NCBI RefSeq assembly: GCF_000876015.1
Contig: NZ_BBQM01000015.1
Span: 310,001-374,000, forward strand
Direction: 5' to 3'
DNA: 64,000 bases
Origin: Cupriavidus basilensis
GTDB taxonomy: Bacteria; Pseudomonadota; Gammaproteobacteria; Burkholderiales; Burkholderiaceae
Program-made: the position numbers and the translations under genes
Notes under the pieces: generated by a model
Seen by the model: only the letters and a program-made list of their open reading frames with translations
Told to the model about the DNA's origin: nothing
The model's database searches: none
In this document: one piece after another, positions 35,637 to 44,794 of the stretch
How the letters are laid out: each line of letters starts with the position of its first letter
Numbering within the stretch: position 1 is the stretch's first letter

Positions 35637-36818
35637 TTACATCGTCTCGGCGTACAGTTCGCGCCCGATCAGCATGCGGCGGATTTCCGAGGTGCCCGCG
35701 CCGATCTCGTACAGCTTGGCGTCGCGCCACAGCCGGCCCACCGGGTATTCGTTGATGTAGCCGTTGCCGCCCAGGATCTGCACCGACTCGCCCGCCATCC
35801 ACGTGGCCTTCTCCGCCGTGTACAGGATCACCGCCGCGCAGTCCTTGCGCACCTGCCGCACGTGCTCGCGGCCCAGCGCGTCGAGGTTCTTGCCCACCGT
35901 GTACAGGTAGCTGCGCGCCGCCTGCAGGGTGGTGTACATGTCCGCCACCTTGCCCTGGATCAGCTGGAACTCGCCGATGCTCTGGCCGAACTGCCTGCGG
36001 TCGTGGATGTAGGGCGTGACCACGTCCATGCACGCCTGCATGATGCCGACCGGCCCGCCCGAGAGCACCGCGCGTTCGTAGTCCAGCCCGCTCATCAGCA
36101 CGCGCGCGCCGCCGTTCTCGGCGCCGAGGATGTTCTCCACCGGCACTTCCACGTCCTCGAACACCAGCTCGCCGGTGTGCGAGCCGCGCATGCCGAGCTT
36201 GTCCAGCTTCTGCGCCACCGAGAAGCCCTTCATGCCCTTCTCGACGATGAACGCGGTCATGCCGCGCGCGCCCAGGTCCGGCTCGGTCTTGGCGTAGACC
36301 ACCAGCACGTCGCAGTCCGGGCCGTTGGTGATCCACATCTTGGTGCCGTTGAGCACGTAGCGGTCGCCCTTGAACTCGGCGCGCAGCTTCATGCTGACCA
36401 CGTCGGAGCCGGCATTGGGCTCGCTCATGGCCAGCGCGCCGATCCAGTCGCCCGAGACCAGCTTGGGCAGGTACTTGGCTTTCTGCGCGGCGCTGCCGTT
36501 GCGGTGGATCTGGTTCACGCACAGGTTGGAGTGCGCGCCGTAGGACAGGCCGACCGAGGCCGAGGCGCGGCTGATTTCCTCCATCGCCACCATGTGGGCG
36601 AGGTAGCCCATGCTGGCGCCGCCGTATTCCTCGGCCACGGTGATGCCGAGCACGCCGAGGTCGCCCATCTTCTTCCAGGCGTCCATCGGGAACTGGTCGG
36701 TGCGGTCGATCTCGGCGGCGCGCGGGGCCAGCTCGGCCTGCGCCCAGTCGCGCACGCTCGCGCGCAGCATGTCGATGTCTTCGCCGAGGTGGAAGTTCAG
36801 GCCGGGGAGTTCTGTCAT
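35637..36818 (-). CDS. liuA: Isovaleryl-CoA dehydrogenase
   Basis: 393 aa acyl-CoA dehydrogenase. FAD-site segments are [19 protein letters not shown] and [18 protein letters not shown]. The catalytic Glu lies in [20 protein letters not shown], the position peculiar to isovaleryl-CoA dehydrogenases, and [20 protein letters not shown] closes the active site. It oxidises isovaleryl-CoA to 3-methylcrotonyl-CoA. First dedicated gene of the liu pathway here, downstream of the synthetase. Confidence 0.95.
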   Translation of the reverse strand: MTELPGLNFHLGEDIDMLRASVRDWAQAELAPRAAEIDRTDQFPMDAWKKMGDLGVLGITVAEEYGGASMGYLAHMVAMEEISRASASVGLSYGAHSNLCVNQIHRNGSAAQKAKYLPKLVSGDWIGALAMSEPNAGSDVVSMKLRAEFKGDRYVLNGTKMWITNGPDCDVLVVYAKTEPDLGARGMTAFIVEKGMKGFSVAQKLDKLGMRGSHTGELVFEDVEVPVENILGAENGGARVLMSGLDYERAVLSGGPVGIMQACMDVVTPYIHDRRQFGQSIGEFQLIQGKVADMYTTLQAARSYLYTVGKNLDALGREHVRQVRKDCAAVILYTAEKATWMAGESVQILGGNGYINEYPVGRLWRDAKLYEIGAGTSEIRRMLIGRELYAETM

Positions 36819-36924
36819 GTCGGTGCTCGTCGTCTTGTGGGAAGGGGCCGCCGGCAGCGGGCGGCCTTGCGTCGAATGGAAATGGGGGAAAGCGGCAATG
36901 CGGGCCGGGAATCAGGCGGCGGAA

Positions 36925-38649
36925 TCAGGCCGTCCTGACCACGGCCAGCCCGAGTTCCTGCGTCATGCGCTCGCGCATCACGAACTTCTGCACCTTGCCG
37001 GTGATCGTCATCGGCATCTCGGCGACGAAGCGGATATAGCGCGGGATCTTGTAGTGCGCGATCTGGTCGCGGCAGAACGCGCGGATGTCGTCTTCCGTGG
37101 CGCTCTCGCCCGGCTTGAGCACGATCCACGCGCACACTTCCTCGCCGTACTTCGGGTCCGGCACGCCGAACACCTGCACGGCCTGCACCTTGGGGTGGCG
37201 GAACAGGAATTCCTCGATCTCGCGCGGGTAGATGTTCTCGCCGCCGCGGATCAGCATGTCCTTCACGCGGCCGACGATGTTGCAGTAGCCTTCCTCGTCG
37301 AGGGTGGCGAGGTCGCCGGTATGCATCCAGCCGTCGCGGATCGCCTCGCGCGTGCGCGGCTCGTCGTCCCAGTAGCCCTGCATCACGGAATAGCCGCGCG
37401 TGCACAGCTCGCCCGTCTCGCCCACCGGCACGATGCCGCCGGCGCCGTCCACGATCTTCACTTCGAGGTGCGGCTGCACGCGGCCCACCGTGGTCACGCG
37501 CTTTTCCAGCGGGTCCGTGGTGGCGCTCTGGAACGACACCGGGCTGGTCTCCGTCATGCCGTAGGCGATCGTCACCTCTGCCATGTGCATCTGCGCGATC
37601 ACGCGCTTCATGGTCTCGATGGGGCAGGGCGAGCCCGCCATGATGCCGGTGCGCAGCGTGGAGAAATCGTACCTGGCAAAGTCGGGGTGGTCGAGCTGCG
37701 CGATGAACATGGTCGGCACGCCGTGCAGCGCGGTGCAGCGTTCCTCGCTCACCGCGGCCATCGTCGCCACCGGGTCGAACGCCTCGCCCGGGAACACCAT
37801 GCAGGCGCCCGTGGAGACGCAGGCCAGCACCGCCAGCACCATGCCGAAGCAGTGATAGAACGGCACCGGGATGCACAGCTTGTCCTGCTCGGAGAAGCGC
37901 ATCGCCATCGCGATGAAGCGCGCGTTGTTGACGATGTTCCGGTGCGTCAGCGTGGCGCCCTTGGGCGCGCCGGTGGTGCCGCTGGTGAACTGGATGTTGA
38001 TGGGGTCGTAGCGGTCCAGCGAGGCGCTGATGGCGTCCAGCTCGCCCTTGATGGCATGCGTGCCATGCGCGAGCAGCGCATCGTAGTTGAGCATGCCCGG
38101 CGTGCGCTCCGCGCCCATGCGGATCACCCAGCGCAGCGCCGGCAGGCGCGCGGCCTGCAGGTGGCCGGGCTCGCTCGTGGCCAGCTCCGGCGCCAGCGTC
38201 TGCAGCATCTCCAGGTAGCGCGAGGTCTTGAACGACTCCGCCGCGACGATGGCCTTGCAGCCGACCTTGTTGAGCGCGTATTCCAGCTCCGACAGCCGGT
38301 ACGCCGGGTTGATGTTGACCAGCACCAGCCCCAGGCGCGCGGTGGCGAACTGCGTCACCAGCCACTCCACCCGGTTCGGCGCCCAGATGCCGATGCGGTC
38401 GCCGCGCACCAGTCCCAGCAGGCGCAGGCCGCCGGCCATCGCGTCGACCACCTGCGAGAACTCCAGCCAGGTCCAGCGCACCCCCTGCTCGCGGAACACC
38501 ACCGCCTCGCGGTCGGGGAAGCGCGCCACCGTCCCGGCCAGCAGCGCCGGCACCGTCAGCTCGGACAAGGGCGTGTCGGTCTCGCCCCGTACGTGGGACA
38601 GGCCCGCCACGGGCAATGTCGATGGGCCAGCCGCACCCTGCATGGTCAT
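36925..38649 (-). CDS. AMP-binding acyl-CoA synthetase of the liu operon
   Basis: 574 aa from ATG; GGAG is 6 nt upstream. A TTG four codons earlier is less likely. ATP/AMP motifs are [29 protein letters not shown] and [20 protein letters not shown], and the catalytic Lys is in [13 protein letters not shown]. Such enzymes in liu loci activate medium or branched fatty acids. It leads the operon, 106 bp before liuA, behind a divergent control region shared with a TetR regulator. Confidence 0.92.
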   Translation of the reverse strand: MTMQGAAGPSTLPVAGLSHVRGETDTPLSELTVPALLAGTVARFPDREAVVFREQGVRWTWLEFSQVVDAMAGGLRLLGLVRGDRIGIWAPNRVEWLVTQFATARLGLVLVNINPAYRLSELEYALNKVGCKAIVAAESFKTSRYLEMLQTLAPELATSEPGHLQAARLPALRWVIRMGAERTPGMLNYDALLAHGTHAIKGELDAISASLDRYDPINIQFTSGTTGAPKGATLTHRNIVNNARFIAMAMRFSEQDKLCIPVPFYHCFGMVLAVLACVSTGACMVFPGEAFDPVATMAAVSEERCTALHGVPTMFIAQLDHPDFARYDFSTLRTGIMAGSPCPIETMKRVIAQMHMAEVTIAYGMTETSPVSFQSATTDPLEKRVTTVGRVQPHLEVKIVDGAGGIVPVGETGELCTRGYSVMQGYWDDEPRTREAIRDGWMHTGDLATLDEEGYCNIVGRVKDMLIRGGENIYPREIEEFLFRHPKVQAVQVFGVPDPKYGEEVCAWIVLKPGESATEDDIRAFCRDQIAHYKIPRYIRFVAEMPMTITGKVQKFVMRERMTQELGLAVVRTA

Positions 38650-38705
38650 ACTCGTCTCCAAAGCGCTGTCGCTATCTTGTCCGGATCCCGGTTTCCTGAG
38701 TCGGG

Positions 38706-38720
38706 CTCAACTTAGTTGAG
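38706..38720. promoter_or_regulatory. Palindromic operator candidate before the liu operon
   Basis: CTCAACTTAGTTGAG has perfect 6-bp arms around TTA, 57 bp upstream of the acyl-CoA synthetase start. Related half sites (CTCAAG at 38726 and TTGAGTTGAG at 38833) lie nearby. Confidence 0.55.
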
Positions 38721-38909
38721 TGCGGCTCAAGTTCCGGGCTGCGCATATTTTTGGGTTGCCAGGCCTGTTGTTTTCATGTTGGGCCAGCCGCGCTGACAGG
38801 AAAAGTACACGCTGCGCCCAAAAAATGCAACCTTGAGTTGAGTAAAGATCAATTACAATGCCGTGACACGCGCCAAGGCCCGCGCGGGCGGCCCGGCGGC
38901 GCCGTTTCT

Positions 38910-38942
38910 TGTTGCGTCGCAACATGCGCGCCGCACTATAAT
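38910..38942 (+). promoter_or_regulatory. Promoter of the TetR gene with overlapping palindrome
   Basis: A perfect TATAAT (38937-38942) is preceded by TTGCGT at 19 nt. The palindrome TGTTGCGTCGCAACA (38910-38924, 7-bp arms) covers that -35, which suits autorepression. Confidence 0.6.
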
Positions 38943-38974
38943 CAGCGCCTTCCGGCATGCGAGGTAACAGGTCG

Positions 38975-39694
38975 ATGGACGACATCACGGTGCGGCGCCG
39001 CCTTCCCGCGGGCGCCAAGGCGGAACAGCGCATCCGCGACATTCTGCGCGTGAGCCGCGAAGTCTTCGCCGAGCTCGGCTACGAGCGCGCCACCACCACC
39101 GAGATCGCCCAGCGCCTGGGCATCTCCGAAGCCACCGTCTTCACCTATTTCCACGGCAAGCGCGAGCTCTGCGCGCGCGTGATCGAAGACTGGTACGACG
39201 AAATCATCGGCGTGGTGGAGGCGGGCCTGCCGCGCGGCCAGAGCACCAAGGCCCAGCTCGAGTTCTACGTGCGCACCCATCTGCGGCTGTTCCTGATCCA
39301 GGGCACCGGCCTGTGCGCGCTGGTGCTCTCCGAAGGCCGCGCCAAGGGGCCGGGGCTGGGCGAGGTGTTCGTGCCGCTGCAGCGCCGCTACACCGCGCCG
39401 CTGATGGACCTGCTGGCCCGCGCCCGCGAGAGCGGCGAGATCCGCGCCGACCTGCCCCTGAGCCTGCTGCGCTCGGCCATCCTCGGGCCGATGGAGCATA
39501 TCCTGTGGGACGCCATCGCCCGCCAGCGGGAAGTGGACATCGAGCGGGACATCGAGCGCACCGCGCGCGACCTCGTCGCGCTGCTGTGGCCGGCGCTGCT
39601 GCCGCCGGACCTGGACACGGCGGCGCTGCGGGAGTTCTACGGCGAGGTCGGGGCGGCGCTGCGGCGCGCCGGCGGCACCCTGGGCCAGCCCTAG
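38975..39694 (+). CDS. TetR-family regulator of the liu operon
   Basis: 239 aa from MDDITVRRRLPAGAKAEQRI. An ATG at 38957 would leave a very short leader after the TATAAT box, so the later start was chosen. The helix-turn-helix is TTTEIAQRLGISEATVFTYF (about residues 42-61), followed by the usual GKRELCARVI. The C-terminal ligand domain is helical. Divergent from the acyl-CoA synthetase and liuABCD; an acyl-CoA effector is a reasonable guess. Confidence 0.9.
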   Translation: MDDITVRRRLPAGAKAEQRIRDILRVSREVFAELGYERATTTEIAQRLGISEATVFTYFHGKRELCARVIEDWYDEIIGVVEAGLPRGQSTKAQLEFYVRTHLRLFLIQGTGLCALVLSEGRAKGPGLGEVFVPLQRRYTAPLMDLLARARESGEIRADLPLSLLRSAILGPMEHILWDAIARQREVDIERDIERTARDLVALLWPALLPPDLDTAALREFYGEVGAALRRAGGTLGQP

Positions 39695-40027
39695 GCGCGG
39701 CTGTGGCGGCCCGCCGCCGCCATCGCGCCCGCGCGGCGCGCGGCGGCGGTGCTGTATGCATATCCAGTGGCGCGGCATGTGAAAGCCAGCAACAAAGAGC
39801 GGCGCCGGAACGCGCCCGGCCCTTCCCACGCGGACACCTGCATGAGAGCATGCAGGCTTTGCTGTCCATGCGGCCCCGGCGGGGTTTCGCCGGGGCCGGC
39901 CCGGCGCCATGCCGGGAAGCACATTTGAAGGACCACCGAGGTTCGCAGGGCCGGGGGATTCGCCCGGGTTCCGCCGCGGTCATAAGAAAGAACGATCGGT
40001 GCCAGATTTTTTTTGCGGGGTCAGACA
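39695..40027. other. Intergenic region with consecutive hairpins before the c-di-GMP module
   Basis: 333 bp after the TetR gene. It contains three adjacent perfect hairpins (listed separately), then an AT-rich tail with a run of eight T just before the next start. No coding frame supported. Confidence 0.5.
39837..39916 (+). other. Cluster of three perfect hairpins
   Basis: CCTGCATG-AGAG-CATGCAGG (39837-39856), GGCCCCGGCG-N6-CGCCGGGGCC (39872-39897) and CCCGGC-GCCAT-GCCGGG (39900-39916). No T-run follows, so this is either a factor-dependent end for the TetR transcript or a folded leader for the downstream operon. Confidence 0.5.
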
Positions 40028-40822
40028 GTGACAAGACACGGACTAGGCGGGCTACTTCTTGCGCTGTGCTGCCTGGGCAATGCCCAGGCAAGCGGTCCGG
40101 ACTGCGCGCGGCCGTTTACGCTCGCGCTGCACGATCATGGCCTGCTCTATTCGCTCGACACCGATACCGGCATCGACAAGGACTTCGCCGACGAGATGAT
40201 CCGGCGCAGCGGATGCCAGATCCGGGTCAGCCTGATGTCGCGCGCGCGCATCTGGAAACTGATCGAGTCCGGCGCGCTCGATTTCAGCCTGTCCGGCATC
40301 GCCAACGCCGAGCGCAACCAGTACGCCGCCTTCGCCTGGTACTTCAGCAACAAATACTATCTGCTGGTGCGCAAGGACGCCGGCATCCAGAAGCTGTCCG
40401 ACTTCGCCTACAACGACCGCTTCCAGCTCGGCGTCATCCGCAGCTTCCGCTACAGCAGGTCCGCCAACCAGCTGGTGGACCGGCTCGCCGCCGCCAACCG
40501 CGTCAGCCAGGCCGGCGGCCTCGAGCCGCTCTACGAGGCGCTGGCGCGCCGGCGCATCCAGGGCATGATCATCGAACCGTTCGACTATCCGGCGCTCGAC
40601 GCCAAGCACATCCGCGACGTCACCTCGGTGGTCGAGTTCAACGACCCGCCCGTGCTGCATGGCCTGATCATGTCGAAGAAGGCGCTGCCGCCGGCCGAGC
40701 AGGAGAAATGGCGCGCGCTGGTCGACGACATGCGCGCCGACGGCACCGTGCGCCGGATCTTCGCCAAGTATTTCAAATCCGACATGGTCGACGCCATGAC
40801 CGAATTCAAGTCGCCGCTGTGA
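40028..40822 (+). CDS. Periplasmic family 3 solute-binding protein (sensor-linked)
   Basis: 264 aa from GTG (TTG at 40013 is the alternative). Signal peptide GLGGLLLALCCLGNAQA. The family 3 layout is clear: FTLALHDHGLLYSLDTDTGI, DKDFADEMIRRSGCQIRVSL, IWKLIESGALDFSLSGIANA and FAWYFSNKYYLLVRKDAGIQ. Two Cys (about 26 and 60) may form a disulfide. Its stop overlaps the GTG start of a CHASE-GGDEF-EAL gene. The pairing suggests that it hands a ligand to that membrane sensor rather than to an ABC permease; none is near. Confidence 0.85.
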   Translation: MTRHGLGGLLLALCCLGNAQASGPDCARPFTLALHDHGLLYSLDTDTGIDKDFADEMIRRSGCQIRVSLMSRARIWKLIESGALDFSLSGIANAERNQYAAFAWYFSNKYYLLVRKDAGIQKLSDFAYNDRFQLGVIRSFRYSRSANQLVDRLAAANRVSQAGGLEPLYEALARRRIQGMIIEPFDYPALDAKHIRDVTSVVEFNDPPVLHGLIMSKKALPPAEQEKWRALVDDMRADGTVRRIFAKYFKSDMVDAMTEFKSPL

Positions 40823-43617
40823 GCGCAGTCCGCCTTATCCTGCTGCCCTTGCTGATCCTGGCCGCCGGGCTCGGCGTGACCTGGGCGGTGTGGGACCACG
40901 ACCAGCAGGCCTCCCGCCATGAAGTGCGCAGCCAGTTCAACTTCGCGCTGGGCGACGCCGTCGGCCGCATCGAGCAGCGCATGGCCACCTACGAGCAGAT
41001 GCTGCGCGGCGTGCACGGCATGTTCGCCGTGAGCGGCACGCTGGACCGCGACCAGTTCCACGACTACCTCAAGGCCATCAACCTCGACGCCAACCTGTCC
41101 GGCGTGCAGGCGGTCGGCGTGGTCAAGTGGGTGCCGGCCGCAGACAAGGACGCCCACGTCGCCGCGCTCGGCGGCACCGGCGTGGCCGGCTACGGCATCC
41201 ATCCCGGCGGCCGGCGCGAGGCCTACGCCCCCATCGTCCAGCGCGAGCCGCCCGCCGACGGCGATCCCCCCGTGCTCGGCTTCGACACGTGGTTCAACCC
41301 GGAGCGCCGGCTCGCCCTGCAGCGCTCGCGCGACTCGGGCTCGGCGATCGTCTCCGGCAAGGTCCAGCTGGCCGTGGACACCCGCGGCGACGAGGAACCC
41401 GGCTTCGTCATGTACCTGCCGGTGTACCGCCGCGGCCTGCCGCAGGAAACCGCGGCGCAGCGGCGCGACAGCCTGGTCGGCTGGGTCTACGCCTCGTTCC
41501 GCATGCGCGAGGTCATCGCCAGCCTCTACGGCGAGCAGCCGCCCGGGATCTCGCTGGCGCTCTACGACGGCGTGGAGCCGTCGGCGACGGCGCTGCTCTA
41601 CCGCTCGCCCGAGGCCGGCGGCAGCAGCACGGACGCCGTGCTCTCCGCCAACGAATACCTGGTGGTGGGCGGGCACGACTGGATGCTCTCCATGACCGCC
41701 CACAAGGCCTTCGAAGAGCGCTTCGGGCGCAACTCGCAGGCGGTGATCGCCTGGACCGGCACGGGCCTGAGCCTGCTGCTCGCGCTGCTGGCCTGGGCGA
41801 TGGCCAGCGGCCGCAGCCGCGCCATGCGGCTGGCTTCGCTGATGACCCGCGAACTGCGCGAAAGCGAAGAGAAGTTCCGCGCGCTGGCCGACTGCACCGT
41901 CAACCTGGAGGTCTGGTGGGGGCTGGGCGGCCGGCCGCGCTGGATCAATCCCTCCGTCAAGGAATACACCGGCTACACCGTGGAAGAATGCATGGCGATG
42001 CGCGACCTCGCCGGCACGCTGATCCACCCCGAGGACATGCCGCGCGTGGCGCCCGAGCTGCTCAAGGGCCAGCACGGCCTGCGCGGCAACAACCTGGAAT
42101 TCCGCTGCCTGCGCAAGGACGGCTCGGTGCTGTGGCTGTCCGTCTCCTGGGGCCCGATCCACGACGCGCGCGGCGTGTTCACCGGCTTTCGCATCAGCGG
42201 GCGCGACATCACCGAGCGCAAGCTGCTCGACGCCGAGCGCAAGATCGCCGAGGACAAGATCCGCGAGCTGGCCTTCTTCGACGCGCTCACGCGCCTGCCC
42301 AACCGCACCCTGCTGGCCGACCGCCTCAAGCAGGCCATCGCGGTCAGCGCGCAGAGCGGCGCCTCCGGCGCGCTGCTGTTCATCGACGTCGACAACTTCA
42401 AGACCCTCAACGACACGCTCGGCCACGACAAGGGCGACCTGCTGCTGCAGCAGGTCGCGCAGCGCCTGTCCGCCAGCGTGCGCGAAGGCGACACGGTGGC
42501 GCGCGTGGGCGGCGACGAATTCGTCGTGGTGCTCGGCAACCTCAGCGGCAACCGGCAACTCGCGGCCAGCGAGACCGAGGCCGTCGGCGAGAAGATACGC
42601 ACCATCCTCGGCAAGATCTACCATCTCGACGGCGTGGAATACCGCAGCACCGCCAGCATCGGCGTGACGGTGTTCAACGGCCACCATGCCTCCATCGACG
42701 AGCTGCTCAAGCAGGCCGACCTCGCCATGTACAAGTCGAAGGAGCGCGGGCGCAACGCCATGCGCTTCTTCGATCCAGCCATGCAGACCGTGGTGGTGGC
42801 GCGCGCCGCGCTCGAAGCCGGCCTGCGCAAGGCCGTCGACGAAGACCTGCTGCTGCTGCACTACCAGGCGCAGGTCACGGTCGACAACCGCATCACCGGC
42901 GCGGAAGCGCTGGTGCGCTGGCAGCATCCCGAGCGCGGCATCATCTTCCCCGCCGAATTCGTTCCGCTGGCCGAGGAAGCCGGGCTGATCCACGCGCTCG
43001 GGGACCGCGTCCTGCGCGCCGCCTGCCTGCAGCTGGCGCGCTGGTCGGTCCAGCCCGACCTCGCTCACCTCACCATCGCCGTCAACGTCAGCGTCCACCA
43101 GTTCCGCGAGCCGGACTTCGTCGCGCGCGTGCTGGCCGTGATCGGCGAGACCGGCGCCGACCCGCGCCGGCTCAAGCTCGAACTCACCGAAAGCGTGCTG
43201 GTGGACAACGTGGAAGACATCGCCGAGAAAATGCACGCGCTCAAGGACTCCGGCGTGGTGTTCTCGCTCGACGATTTCGGCATCGGCTACTCCTCGCTCT
43301 CCTACCTCAAGCGCCTGCCGCTCGACCAGCTCAAGATCGACCGCTCCTTCGTGCGCGACATCCTCGTCGACCCCAACGATGCCGCCATCGCCAAGACCAT
43401 CGTCGCGCTCGGCAAGAGCCTGGCCCTGGAGGTGATCGCCGAAGGCGTCGAGACCGCCGCCCAGCGCGATTTCCTCGCCGACGCCGGATGCCACGCCTAC
43501 CAGGGCTACTTCTTCTGCCACCCCGTGCAGGTGGAAGGCTTCGAAGCGTTCGTGCGCCGCTTCAGCCAGCGGCACCGCCAGGCGGCGGCGCCCGCAAGAG
43601 AGCAGGTGGACGGCTGA
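40819..43617 (+). CDS. CHASE-PAS-GGDEF-EAL membrane c-di-GMP enzyme
   Basis: 932 aa starting at a GTG that shares GTGA with the previous stop. TM1 residues 4-24, periplasmic CHASE domain about 70-270 (VQAVGVVKWVPAADKDAHVA, GFVMYLPVYR), TM2 about 307-330, PAS/PAC about 350-467 ending in ISGRDITERK, GGDEF about 484-645 with intact GGDEF at about 565 and an RxxD site (REGD) just before it, and EAL about 665-910 with EALVRWQHP and DDFGIGYSSLSYLKRLPLDQ. Both synthesis and breakdown motifs look intact, so it can be bifunctional. Confidence 0.94.
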   Translation: MSAVRLILLPLLILAAGLGVTWAVWDHDQQASRHEVRSQFNFALGDAVGRIEQRMATYEQMLRGVHGMFAVSGTLDRDQFHDYLKAINLDANLSGVQAVGVVKWVPAADKDAHVAALGGTGVAGYGIHPGGRREAYAPIVQREPPADGDPPVLGFDTWFNPERRLALQRSRDSGSAIVSGKVQLAVDTRGDEEPGFVMYLPVYRRGLPQETAAQRRDSLVGWVYASFRMREVIASLYGEQPPGISLALYDGVEPSATALLYRSPEAGGSSTDAVLSANEYLVVGGHDWMLSMTAHKAFEERFGRNSQAVIAWTGTGLSLLLALLAWAMASGRSRAMRLASLMTRELRESEEKFRALADCTVNLEVWWGLGGRPRWINPSVKEYTGYTVEECMAMRDLAGTLIHPEDMPRVAPELLKGQHGLRGNNLEFRCLRKDGSVLWLSVSWGPIHDARGVFTGFRISGRDITERKLLDAERKIAEDKIRELAFFDALTRLPNRTLLADRLKQAIAVSAQSGASGALLFIDVDNFKTLNDTLGHDKGDLLLQQVAQRLSASVREGDTVARVGGDEFVVVLGNLSGNRQLAASETEAVGEKIRTILGKIYHLDGVEYRSTASIGVTVFNGHHASIDELLKQADLAMYKSKERGRNAMRFFDPAMQTVVVARAALEAGLRKAVDEDLLLLHYQAQVTVDNRITGAEALVRWQHPERGIIFPAEFVPLAEEAGLIHALGDRVLRAACLQLARWSVQPDLAHLTIAVNVSVHQFREPDFVARVLAVIGETGADPRRLKLELTESVLVDNVEDIAEKMHALKDSGVVFSLDDFGIGYSSLSYLKRLPLDQLKIDRSFVRDILVDPNDAAIAKTIVALGKSLALEVIAEGVETAAQRDFLADAGCHAYQGYFFCHPVQVEGFEAFVRRFSQRHRQAAAPAREQVDG

Positions 43618-43748
43618 TTGCGTGCCAGGGCGCGCTTCGTTCCCGATGCATCAATCCCCGTAGACGCGCTGCGGCACGAGCCAGCGGCCGGCGCGGCGCG
43701 CTGTCGATGACGGGCTTGTCCGCGCCAACGGCGCCGGAAGGCGCTGCC

Positions 43749-44108
43749 TCAGCGCGGCGCCGAACAGGCCGTCCCGGAGCCCGGGCGGCAGCCGGCATCG
43801 CACACCACCGCGCCCGAACTGTCCAGGCTCGCGCCGCCGCCCGCCGTGCTGGAACACATCACGTTCCCCTTCATGTCCACCGCGCAGCGGCCCACGCCGC
43901 AGCGCGCGTCACCTTCCCGGTCCAGCGCGATCCCGCCGCCATCCCTGGCGCAGCGGACCTCGCCCGAGCGCGTCATCATGCAGGCGCTGTTGCCGGGGCA
44001 ATTGACCGCGCCCCGGAAATCCGGCGCGCAGTTGGCGGCCAGCGCCGCCTGCGCGGCGGCGGCAAGTGCCAGGGTAAGTAACAGTTTCTTGGTCAGCGCG
44101 ACTGCCAT
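43749..44108 (-). CDS. Small cysteine-rich secreted protein with an internal repeat
   Basis: 119 aa. Signal peptide ends LAAN near residue 25. The mature part has ten cysteines, an even number that allows five disulfides. A unit of about 27 residues is repeated: SGEVRCARDGGGIALDREGD-ARCGVGRC and KGNVMCSSTAGGGASLDSSG-AVVCDAGC. GAGGGG lies 9 nt upstream of the ATG. Convergent with the GGDEF-EAL gene after 131 bp that hold nothing else I can name. No family recognised. Confidence 0.8.
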   Translation of the reverse strand: MAVALTKKLLLTLALAAAAQAALAANCAPDFRGAVNCPGNSACMMTRSGEVRCARDGGGIALDREGDARCGVGRCAVDMKGNVMCSSTAGGGASLDSSGAVVCDAGCRPGSGTACSAPR

Positions 44109-44794
44109 TTTGTGATTCCCCTCGATGCTTTTGTTTTTCTGGCTCTGGGCCCGGTTCGGGCCGGGGGCATTGTACTGGGGTTGGGCAAGCGCGGACCTCC
44201 CGCTTCCGGGTTTCTCCCCGGTGGCCCCCTCTAAAGGGGTATGCCGGACGCGGGGCCGGAAATGCCGGAAATGGCCGGAGCACGCCCGGCGCGAGGCCGC
44301 GCAGGCCATGCATCGACGCCCCCCGGGCAGGTGAAAGGCCGCCGGAATACCGGGATCGCGGTGGATGCGGACCGCAGGCGCCCGGGCGCGCAATGGCCCT
44401 CACATCGACGGCGGCTCGTGGTCTTCCCGGGCGCCGGCTGCGCTTCTGTGGCGGACAGGCCAAAAAGATCGGGAAAAGTTGACGCGATTCCTGTAGCACC
44501 GCTGCAGTGCCGGCGCGCCCGGCATGCGTGCACGGTACCGCTCCGCGCACCCAAAACGATCGCTTTTCCCGGCTCTGGCGCGGCCCCATGCCCCTTCTTT
44601 GCGCTTATTTCTCCATGCCGGGGAGACGCGGAAACACGCCTGTCGGTATGCATAGGAGTTTGCTATGCAGTGCATTCGAAAATATTTATTTTCCTTTAAT
44701 TGGGCGGTGTTAGATTTCACCGGCGCCTGCAAGCCGAGGCGAGTCCATCACCGAATTCGCATCCGGACACCCGTCGATTCAAGGAGTGTTTTTC
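44109..44794. other. Long intergenic region upstream of the ABC/NTA-type operon
   Basis: 686 bp. The first half is GC-rich with short hairpins (for example CCCC-TCTAAA-GGGG near 44229). The last 150 bp are AT-rich and hold an inverted repeat (listed separately) and presumably the operon promoter. No coding frame has a ribosome site and codon bias together. Confidence 0.55.
44649..44669. promoter_or_regulatory. Inverted repeat operator candidate before the ABC/NTA-type operon
   Basis: TGCATAG and CTATGCA are perfect 7-bp arms separated by 7 nt, 126 bp upstream of the first gene and next to an AT-rich stretch. Confidence 0.5.

Noticed and set aside
38833-38859. TTGAGT and TACAAT as a tetR promoter
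   Set aside because: Spacing is only 15 nt, and a perfect TATAAT with better position exists at 38937.
39872-39897. Rho-independent terminator of the TetR gene
   Set aside because: The stem is perfect but no T-run follows and it lies about 180 bp after the stop; kept only as part of a hairpin cluster.
39313-40818. A 1434-codon version of the GGDEF-EAL protein starting inside the TetR gene
   Set aside because: The first 502 codons are an out-of-frame reading of the TetR and binding-protein genes; the real start is the GTG overlapping the binding-protein stop.
40585-43575. Open frame of 996 codons antisense to the GGDEF-EAL gene
   Set aside because: Shadow of a conserved multidomain gene on the plus strand.
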